Assembly (NCBI GenBank): GCA_963969495.1
Contig: OZ018333.1
Coordinates: 87,636,508 to 87,700,507 of the forward strand
DNA length: 64,000 nt
DNA from: Ceratothoa steindachneri
Lineage: Eukaryota; Arthropoda; Malacostraca; Isopoda; Cymothoidae
Reading direction: 5' to 3'
Made by a program: the position numbers and the translations under genes. A model generated the notes under the pieces. That model saw only the letters and a program-made list of their open reading frames with translations. It had not been told where the DNA came from and did not search any database. Positions 55,515 to 64,000 of the stretch are shown piece after piece (position 1 is the first letter of the stretch; each line of letters opens with the position of its first letter).

Positions 55515-57188
55515 TTGAAGAAGGAGAGGTGTGAGTGCCTGTGGGTTTTTTTTGTCTCTGATGGAGGAAGACAGATTGGGGCCATGAAATTGGAGATGAG
55601 AAGACTAAATGAGTTAGTGCGGCAGAAAGACAGAGAAAATATGCAGTTGAGAGAAGAGAATGATAGTTTGAAGAGGAAAATGAGAGAGATGGAAGTGAGA
55701 ATGGAAAAAGAATTAAAGACAGTGAGGTGCAAATGGAGGAAAGATTGAGGCAAATGCTGAATGAGAGAATGTGAGAATCAGGTGCAATTGGTAGGGCTGT
55801 GGCCTAGACTCCACTTGGAATGGAAATGATGGACCAAAACGGATTGACAGACATGAACGAACCTCCTGCAAGTGACTAGGCACCAAAAAAAGAAGCCCCC
55901 TAAGACTAGATGCCCAGACTGACAGGAAATGACTCGAGTGGCTAGCAATGACTCCTTGTATTTCAGCTTGAATGAAGGCATGAGTGAAAGTGGGAAAGAA
56001 GTGAGTGAGAGTGAAAGTGATGCTGAGGTTCATCAGAGTATTTTGATCAGAGAAGTGCCAAAGTTAAGTAAGTTTAGAGTGGAAGGAACAAAGGATGTGA
56101 AAGTGTTTTTGAAAGAGTAAGAAAGTTATTGTAAGGAAAAATTTGGAGAGAATAATAGGTTTTGGGTGAGAGTTGTGCGAGTTTCTGGATGGGTGTATGA
56201 AAGATTTTTACTGGCCGATTATGAATGCGGGTGAGCCTAAGTGGGAGGTTATGAAAGGGAGAATGATAGAACAATGTAAGAGGATGAAGACAAGTGTGAA
56301 ATATAGGACAAATGGGTTTGAGGAAGCGAGAATAGGGAAGAATGAGGATGTGAATTCATATGTGCACCGCTTAGAGTCCTTGGCGTGAATGAGATTTGGG
56401 GATGACGGAATAAATGGGAATAAGTAGCTGTTGAAGTTTTTAAATATGGTTCTGAATGAAGTGGGTGAGTATATGATATATAAGAGGAAAGAGAAAATGA
56501 GATGGGCTGGTGAGAGATTGCTATGGAAGGATGTACTGGAGATGTTAGAGGACCGTGAATTTGAGGATTATGGAAGGGAGGAGGTCTCGATTCACACTGT
56601 GCACAACTCAAGTATAAGTAAGTTGCCCCAGTTCCGGTCGTATAGGGACGCATTGACAGAGAACCTGATGGAGGTAATGATGAGATTTTGGAAAATTATT
56701 ATAGGAAGAATGAACAGCAGAGTGTGTATGTTGGCCGTGAACCATGAGGGAATAAAAGTAGGAGTGAGAGTCAGAATGGTTAGGGTAGGGTTCAGAATGG
56801 TCAGAATAGTGGTTGCACGAATGGTAGGAAAAGCAGTAAATCTAGAGTGAATAAGCCTAGGTGTCTGAGGTGCAAGAAAGTTGGGCACATGAGAGCTGAC
56901 ACTCGCTGGTCACAAGGAAGTTACTTTGGCTGTGGGCAAATGGGGCATATGATAAAAGATTGTAACAATGTGAGGGAAAGAGCGTGTTATGGATGTGGAA
57001 GAATGGGCCACTTGGCACAAGATTGTAGGGAAGCTGGTCGAGTGAATATGAGTGGACCTGGACTGTGTGGTAATTGTGGGCAGATAGGGCATTATGACAG
57101 GATGTGTGCCAGTCCAAGAACTACCTGTGGTAAATGTGTAATGGTAGGTCATGCAACAAGGTTGTGTAGACTGGTGATAGACGCATGA
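55515..57188 (+). pseudogene. LTR retrotransposon gag with five zinc knuckles
   Basis: The N-terminus (55560-55748) is a heptad-rich coiled coil (ELVRQKDRENMQLREENDSL). A capsid-like region follows in frames broken by stops near 56118, 56388 and 56426 (SYVHRLESLA, RWAGERLLWKDVLEML). The nucleocapsid at 56847-57170 has five CCHC knuckles: CLRCKKVGHMRADT (last Cys lost), YFGCGQMGHMIKDC (first Cys is Tyr), and the intact CYGCGRMGHLAQDC, CGNCGQIGHYDRMC and CGKCVMVGHATRLC. Five knuckles is more than most Ty3-type elements carry. It is followed by pol on the same strand. Confidence 0.75.
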
Positions 57189-57387
57189 ATGAAAGAATGG
57201 ATGAGAACAATGTGAGTAATTGAGATGATATGATTCAGGAAAACTAAGGAATGAGAGAGTTCCTTCTGGGAAATTCTCTAGAGGGCAAGTGATGAATATG
57301 AGAGGACTGTCAAATTGTGGAGTGAATTGGGGTCAGAGAGTGAATAGGTGTATGTGTGCTAAAATTAAGTGTGGAGAATGAGAAGTA

Positions 57388-59480
57388 AGTGCATTGATTG
57401 ATACAAGATATAAGTGAATGTGGTGTACTATGAAGCATTTGTAGGAATGAAAGTAAGTGAAGTTAAGGATTGTGGATATCATTTAGCTGGATTAGGTGAA
57501 CAGGATGTGCTGATTGTTGCGAGGTTTAGAGAGTGTTTTGATTGCAAGTTTCCGGATGAATGAAGATGAATTTTGTGTAGTAGAAGATGCAAACAAAAAG
57601 TGAGACATGCTATTAGGTTACAAGTTTTTGAAATCGAATGGTATCATGATTCACCCCAATTAAGACATGATTGAATGTAAGAAGAATGGAAGTATGAAGT
57701 GTCAATGGTATGTGGATCCAGATGGAAGTGTGAGAGTAAACATCATGAAAGGTCTGGAGGTATATGGAATTGAGAGTGTGGCTGTCAAGCAGAATGAAAC
57801 ATTGAGTGTAAGGATTGGATGGAATTTGGATGTTGAGATAAGTGAGAATGATAGGAATATTTATGTCTTGGATGGTAGTGCAGCGAACTATCAATTGAGG
57901 TGAGTTGTGCATATGTTCAATGGTATAATTGATATGAAAGATCTGTGTGTCTGTATACCTTTTTGGCCGGATCTGCAAAGGAAGAGTCTTGAGGAGTGCA
58001 AGTGGGAGATAAATTGGGTGTGTTAAATACAGTGGTGAACAAAGTGTGTTTTCCATGAGTGTAACATTGAATGTTTAGAAGAATGAAGATTTGATTGAGC
58101 AAGTGAAATTGGAAGAAAAATTGAGTGAATGTGAGAAGCAAAAAGTTTACAGGATCTTGTGGAATAGGAGAGGTGCCTTGAGTCAAGGAGATGAGGACTT
58201 TGGCAATGCTTGCTCGCCTGAGTTCAGAATAATTTTGAGTGATACACCAATTTATAAAAGGCCTCATCATTTCCGTCGCCCCGTGGCTCAAGAGATTGAA
58301 GAACAGTGTGAGGAATTAGAGAGAATTGGTGTGATTGAGCCGAGTGTGAGTGCCTGAAATAGTCAGATTGTACTTGTACAAAAGCCAGATGGATGTTTGC
58401 GACTGTGTATTGACTATAGAAGAGTGAATGAACAAACATTGAAGGACAAGTTTCCTATGAGTGTTGTGTCTGAATGTGTGTGCAATATGTATGGAATGAA
58501 AGTATTTTCTAAAATGGATCTGGTATGTGGTTACTATTAGATGCCTGTGGCTGAAGAGAGTAGGCCTATTACGGCTTTCTCCACCTTAAAGCGCCATTAT
58601 CAGTTTAGAAACCTAAACTTTGGGTTGGCAAATGCCCCGGCTGCTTTTCAGCATGCTATGAATGGCGAGTTGAGTGGTTTTCCATGTAAGAATGTATGAG
58701 TGTCGTTGGATGATATTTTGGTGATGAGTCAGAACATGGAAGAATATAAGACCTTGGTGAATGATGTTTTAAGAAAGCTGCCTAAATGTTTGAAAGTGAA
58801 GTTGCCTAAATGTGTGTGGTTTGCTAGTGAAGTTGAGTTTTTGGGACATAAGGTGAGTGCGGTTGGATTGTGTAAATCAGAGAAGTTTGTGGAAAAGGTT
58901 AGGAATTTCCCTAAGCCAACCATAATGAGAGAGTTGCATGGATTTCTTGGTTTAGTTGAGTTTAGAAGAAAGTTTATGAAAGATTCTTTTGGTGTGATGA
59001 AACTGTTGAGTCTATGGACTGGGAAAAAGAAGAGTACTGTGATTAAGTGGAATGACTCTATGAATGTGGCATTTGAAAAGTTAAAAGTGGCAGTTGCAAA
59101 AAATGTGGAACTTGCGTATCCAGCATATGGAACAAATGCAGGAATGATTGAAGTGTATAAGGATGCAAGTGGTCATTTGATGGGTGGATATTGTATGCAA
59201 GATCAAGCTGTGAATGGGGTAAAAAAAAAAAGCGAGTAATTGCGTATGTTTTCAAGGCGTTTAGTGTGGCAGAGCGTGCATATTTGATGGCTGAAAGAGA
59301 GTTGGCTGCATTAAGATTCTGCTTCAAGTCATTACAACCATTTCTGTATGGAGTACCGTTTGTAGTGAGAACAGATCACCAGCCACTCGTGTATTTGCAG
59401 GACGATGGAAGATTTGAGTGATTTTGATTTTATGGTTGAGCATTTGCCAGGTGAAAGGAATGTGCTAGCTGATTTGATGT
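57388..59480 (+). pseudogene. LTR retrotransposon pol: protease, reverse transcriptase, RNase H
   Basis: Protease trace: ALIDTRY at about 57388 (DTG to DTR) and MLLGYKFLKSNGI near 57605-57645. RT: ELERIGVIEPSVS at 58305-58355, then IVLVQKPDGCLRLCIDYRRV, KVFSKMDLVCGYY, FGLANAPAAFQHAM and SLDDILVMS near 58703-58730, where the usual Y-x-D-D has Ser in place of Tyr. The frame continues at 58700-59239 through the thumb and connection (VEFLGHKVSAVGLCKSEK, TIMRELHGFLGLVEFRRKF) into RNase H (YKDASGHLMGGYC). A run of ten A bases at 59221 shifts the frame. RNase H resumes with RVIAYVFKAFSVAERAY, ELAAL and VVRTDHQPLVYL to 59400, then VEHLPGERNVLADLMSRLP. Stops near 58357, 58540 and 58698 inactivate it. 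Confidence 0.82.
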
Positions 59481-59499
59481 CACGTTTGCCATGTAGTTT

Positions 59500-60640
59500 G
59501 AATGAGAGTGAGACTGTAAGTATAAATCCTGAGTATTTACCAGCAGGTGTAGTTGTTGGAAGGAAATGTAAAAGTGGAGGTGATTCTATGTTCGAAAGTG
59601 TGTTGTATGGTTTATGAGACTCGATGAAAGATGGATTGCTTGAGGTGCCAGAAAGTATGAATGCGTTATGAAAGGTGGTTATGGAAGAAGCGTGTAAAAT
59701 ATCCGAGCAATTGAGAATGGAAAATTCAGGTAGGTTAAGAAAAGAGTTGAGAACTATGTGTATGCCAGAAGTGATGATGTTTCAAGAAGTGTTAGTGATA
59801 GTGAGTAAGCTGTTTGGTGTGAGAGTATATATGCATTATGGTGTGGAGAAGCAAGTAATGTATCATGGTAAAAGTGTAGACAGAGTGAATGGGTGTGAGT
59901 TGCATCTGTAATGTTTGAGTGGTGTGCATTATAATTGGTTAATTGAGAAGAAGAATTATGTAAGAAGAGAGATTGATTACGTTTGTGAGGGAATTGTTCC
60001 CATTATTGAAGATGAAGGTTTAGATGTTGCAGAGGTGTTTGATGAATGGAGAGAAGTGTTGAATGTAATATGTGAGCATGAACTTGAAGAGAGAGTGCAA
60101 GTTACCTTGACTATGAATGGGAAGAGCTATTGTGGAATGATTGACACAGGAGCGCAAATTTCCTTGGTGAATGCAAAAGTTGTTTGTGATATTGATAATA
60201 TGAGTTGGAATGTTTCTAGAAAAGGTGTGACAGTTTCGATAAGTGACTCGGAAGTGGACAGATTATGGCATGGGAGGAAGTGAGTTTGTCTGTAAGCATG
60301 GGGAAGTTGAATGACATATTGCATGAATTTGTTGTGTTAAGTAAGAATGAGTTACCTTATTGTTTTCTGTTTGGGATTGATTTTCTGCGTAAGAATAGGA
60401 TTTCAGTGGATGTATATAATGAATGTTTAGTGAAAGATGGTGTATAATAGTTGGGAATTTACAGAGTGAGCTTGTAGGTTCAATTGGATTTGTAGGAGTG
60501 GCAGATGTCGATTTGAGTGAAGAGTTGTTGACTGCTCAAGATATAGAGAGCATGCAAGAGACATGTCTGATGGTAGACAAATTAAAAGATAGCGTGATGA
60601 CCAGTGTTCCTGTGAATGAATGGAGTTAGACATTAAGAGG
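59500..60640 (+). pseudogene. LTR retrotransposon: OTU-like domain and second retropepsin-like domain
   Basis: After RNase H the frame encodes KSGGDSMFESVLYGL (about 59570-59616), an OTU-protease start in which the expected D-x-C-x-F context reads D-S-M-F. The catalytic Cys is Ser (TCT at 59585-59587). The domain continues with ELRTMCMPEVMMFQEVLVIV, a strand-rich middle, and CLSGVHYNWL at 59912-59941, supplying the OTU catalytic His. About 200 bp later comes VQVTLTMNGKSYCGMIDTGA then QISLVNAKVV (60090-60185), a retropepsin start with intact D-T-G, and YCFLFGIDFLRKNRISVDVY near 60360-60420, its usual C-terminal block. LLTAQDIESMQ near 60523 resembles the linker before Ty3-type integrase. Stops at 59617, 59670 and 59909 break it. 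A13 begins at 60649, so the integrase is not seen. Confidence 0.55.
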
Positions 60641-60830
60641 GTTTAGAATTTTTTTTTATTATTTAAGGGGCTATCTGGCGACTACCGAATTAGGCATAAG
60701 TCGCCGTAAACAAACAGCCTAGTTCTAGGCTACTTTAAAAAATTGAACAGGAAACAACAATAAAAAGAAATAACAATAACAAAGCAATAGCAAAAACAAT
60801 AACAAAAACAACAACAACAATTAAACCTGG

Positions 60831-63800
60831 TTAAATGAAAGGGAGAAGGCTGGCCTCCCCCCAAAAGTCAACAAGTCCACCAGTCAGAGTGCACGCACTC
60901 GTCCCGAGTACAAGGGACAGGCGGTAGCGACCCCGCCCATCCTGGTACCGGGACAGGTGTCGTGCGTGAAGATCACCCAGACTGGGACATTCGAAAAGAA
61001 TGTGCCAAACAGTCTGGGGGACGACGTTGCAATAGGGCGCAGGCGAGTGCTCCATCAAATAGCGATGCGTCACACGAGTGTGCCCGATTCGGAGACGACA
61101 GAAAGCAACCTGAAGCCGCCGCGGCATTGGGGGATAGGTCCATGGGAACAATCGCGGCGCAATGGCACGCAATTTTAAGTTCCCTTCGACCGTCTCCCAT
61201 CTTCTTTGCCAAGCAGTCCGAAGAGCTGCACATATTCCTGCCATGTAGTCGGTGTGAGGAAGAGCGAAAAGCTGGTCCGGTCGCAGAGTCCTTGCGGACT
61301 CTTTGGCGCCCTCATTCCCCGCAATTCCTACATGTCCAGGAACCCAGCAGAAGATAATCTCGACATCTGCCCGGCTCGCCAAAACCGTGGCGTCACGGAT
61401 ATCGCGATCCAGGGGATGCGGAGATCCCAATGTCTCGAGAGCACTCAGGGCGCTTTGTGAGTCGCTATAGATCACAATCCGGTCTCCGAACCAAGCACGT
61501 CGTGTAATCTCCCGTACCGAGTGGTGTATTGCCACCAGCTCGGCCGTGAAGACAGACGCAGCGCCTGGTAGAGCCCCGCTGACTTCAAACAGAGGGGATA
61601 CGGCGTGGAAACGACCCCCTCTTGGGACTTGGAGCCATCCGTATACACTGGCACGGTTCCAGCGTGACACGATATGTGCTCCCAAAAGGTCGAACGCAAT
61701 ACTCCCGGCGCAGTACAAGCTTTGGGAGCAGAGGCGTGGCGACAAATAGCCAAATGTGGTACCCTCCAGGGTGTGGTCCTGAGCAGAACCAGGGGCACCA
61801 CCAGCCCGAGAGCTATATCTAGCTCTCGAAGGAATTTCCTGGCCATAAACCCAAAGGGCTTAGGGTATGACTGGCGTCTCTCGGCGACATAGGCACCATC
61901 GAGATCAGCTGCGGATGCAGTGAGAGCTGTTGGCGACTGAGGGAGGCGCCGGGCTCGGGCGTACAGGCGAGTGATGCACTGCACGTGGAGCAGAGCGAGT
62001 GGCATCTTCCCAGCATCGACCAACAGGCTCTCAATGGGGAAAGTGCGGAAGGCACCGGTCGCAAGGCGAAGGCCGGTGTGGTGGATCGAATCCACCTTCA
62101 GCAATAAACGCTCGGCTGCGGATGCATAAAACTCGCATCCGTAGTCGAACTTCGAGCGAACAAAGGATCGATAAAAAAGTAAGGCAGTAGCCCTATCAGC
62201 GCCCCAAGCGCTGAACGTCACGGAACGGAGAATGTCCATCGCGCGGGTACAACAGACCCTAAGGCTGCGAATATGAGCCTCCCAGGTGAGGCGTTTGTCG
62301 AATACAAGACCAAAGAAACGGTGCGACTCAACCACATCCAGGCGCACCCCATTAAGAAACAAATCTGGGACGGGGTGAAGCCGTGGATGGCGGCAGAAGT
62401 GCACCACCTTAGTCTTGGCCAAAGAAAACCAAAACCTGTGCGCTTCGGCATAGCGAGAGACGCGGTTCAATGCCTGTTGGAGTCGCCTTCCAGAGTTGGC
62501 CTCAGGGCCGCGCCAAAAGAGATCGAAAGGTCATCCACGTAGAGCGTAGCGAGAACATCTTCCGACAGCACCGAGGTGATGCCGTTGATGCTCAGGGCAA
62601 AGAGTGTGACACTGAGGACACTTCCCTGCGGGACACCCTCTTCCTGCTCCTTTGGGCCGGAGAGGGCTCCCCCCACCCGTACGCGGAATCGACGATCTCG
62701 CAAAAATTCAGATATAAACATTGGAGGCGTCCCCTCGCCCCTATCGTGTGGAGAATCTCCATGATACCGTATCACTATGTGGTATCATAGGCCTTCTCCA
62801 GATCGAAAAAGACCGTGGCGTAGTGCTGTCTACGTAGGAAAGCCTCGCAGACGGCATTTTCCAGTCGGAGCAGAGCATCCGACGTGGAGTGGAACTTGCG
62901 GAAGCCGCACTGTGCGGAAGACAGATGGCCTCCGCTGTCCAGGAAAAATGCTAATCTAACATTTACCAATTTCTCCATCAACTTGCACACGCAAGAGGTT
63001 AGAGATATTGGGCGAAAACCAGTCGGAGTAGAGTGATCTCTCCCTGGTTTGCGAAAGGCGAGCACAGTAGCAATTCACCAGGAGTCTGGAAGAAGACCTT
63101 CCACCCAGATCCTGGTGAACAAATCTAACAGAAAAGCCATGCTTCGCTCACCCAGGTGTCGAAGCATGGCGTAGGGGACATCGTCCGGACCATAAGCAGT
63201 GTCCGCGCACGAAGCGAGAGTGGAACGCAACTCACTCCCAGTAAACTTGTCATTGAAGGGTTCTCCGCCTTTGGAGGTAAAGTCCAGCCGACGCCCTTCC
63301 GTGACATCACGATGTGCATTGAATGCTGAGGGAGCAGCATCACGGCTAGAGAAAACCGAGAAAGCGGTCGCTAAGGATTCCGCCACGGACGCGGGGTCCG
63401 AGATTGCGGTCCCATTCTCTTGGAGAACGGGAGCGGGGCCCTGCGAGAACTTGCCCCGAATCCTTTTGACTCGCTTTCACACCTTAGCTAAAGGGGTCTT
63501 CCCGTTAAGTGAAGACACGGACGCCCGCCAAGAAGAGCGGCGGGCGTGCTTCGAAATATACCGGAACCTAGCCCTAGCCCGACGAAATTCAGCGACAGTG
63601 AAATCGTTCGGGCGGCGCTTATAGCGCATGTAGGCATAACGCTTCTGTTTGAGGGCCGTCTCACATTCGGCCGACCACCATGGGAGTGGTCGGCGTGCAA
63701 AACGGCCAGACGTCCTAGGAATAGTAGTCAGGCCCACGGTGATTAGGTTGCCGGAGAAGAACTCAACGGCCTCATCTACCGACCTAAACTCCTCGACTGA

Positions 63801-63980
63801 GATAGAGAATTCAGTCATTTCCTGAAATACAGGCCACCACGCCCACGCCAAGCACCACCGAGGTGGGCTCTCAGGCGGCAGTTGCACTGAAAATGATATT
63901 TGAATGGGAAAGTGATCACTACCATGGAGGTCATCGACCACCCACCAATCAAAATCAGGCTGTGTATCCGAAGAGCACAA
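60831..63980 (-). pseudogene. Family A ORF2 in A13 (RNase H region open)
   Basis: Pieces: RNase H plus CCHC tail open from 60831 to about 61610 (FTAELVAIHHS, IYSDSQSALSAL, CWVPGHVGIAGNEGA) with CAA at 61205-61207 where A5 and A6 have TAA; here the tail loses two codons (YCNVVPQTVWHILFECPSL). RT thumb and RNase H start at 61472-62470 (YTDGSKSQEGV); RT active site at 62467-62775 (EEGVPQGSVLSVTLFAL, LYVDDLSISF); RT palm at 62775-63065 (FFDLEKAYDT); fingers at 63075-63386; endonuclease end and linker at 63477-63980. The RNase H Asp in GNERAD is lost (GNEGAK). Several frameshifts remain. Confidence 0.82.
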
Positions 63981-64000
63981 AGATAGGTCAAGGCAAGAAA
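63573..64000. repeat. 428-bp block identical to 37273-37700
   Basis: See the partner block in A10. Identity continues to the last base of the window, so its true length is unknown. Confidence 0.85.

Larger units (their letters stand above)
60649..64000 (-). mobile_element. Family A copy A13, 3' part, runs off the window
   Basis: T run at 60649-60657, terminal hairpin (GGCGACT/AGTCGCC), 3' UTR to 60830, then ORF2 back to the endonuclease at the window edge. It is inserted in the LTR element. ORF1 and the 5' end would lie beyond 64000, and the target-site duplication cannot be checked. Confidence 0.88.

Overview
This is a eukaryotic window. It contains spliced coding exons, a C2H2 zinc-finger gene and a dense, multi-layered accumulation of decayed retroelements. 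The mix (a CR1-like family, an I-like non-LTR family with gag and RNase H, an OTU-bearing Ty3-type LTR element, piggyBac relics, and C2H2 fingers of the C-S-x-C-P-Y-Q type) suggests an arthropod, most likely a crustacean. The sequence alone does not settle the species. No rRNA, tRNA, CRISPR array or bacterial-type operon was seen.

Host gene. A terminal exon with ten C2H2 fingers lies on the minus strand at 2094-3155. Further along the same strand I found four small phase-0 exons with good splice signals: 30953-31111, 32071-32202, 32336-32413 and, with an initiator ATG, 49110-49160. They read as the acidic N-terminal half of a zinc-finger protein carrying repeated I-K-E-E SUMO-type motifs. If they are one gene, it spans about 47 kb, with introns of about 28 kb and 17 kb packed with transposons.

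Repeats. The dominant family, called family A here, is an I-superfamily non-LTR retrotransposon about 6.7-6.9 kb long. It has a 5' UTR, an ORF1 gag with three CCHC-like knuckles, an ORF2 (APE endonuclease, reverse transcriptase with YVDD, RNase H, C-terminal CCHC), a 3' hairpin and poly(A). At least 13 insertions (A1-A13) occur, all on the minus strand. A5 (10147-17005) is complete, with a perfect 14-bp target-site duplication. It sits inside a CR1 element (CR1-A) that itself sits inside another family A copy (A4). A10 (34289-40993) is likewise complete and splits the older copy A9. No copy has an intact ORF2, and older copies show strong CpG to TpG/CpA decay.

Other elements, left to right: a different non-LTR relic (1-1235); a small inverted-repeat DNA element inside A2 (3629-3878); an L2-like 3' tail (27599-27815); a piggyBac transposase relic (41476-42585); two opposed CR1 copies with long inverted 3' UTRs (51736-53110 and 53830-54515); and a decayed Ty3-type LTR retrotransposon on the plus strand (about 54950-60640). 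The LTR element has a tRNA-Lys-like primer-binding site, gag, protease, RT, RNase H, then an OTU-like domain with its catalytic Cys changed to Ser and a second retropepsin-like domain. A13 interrupts it, so the expected integrase is not visible.
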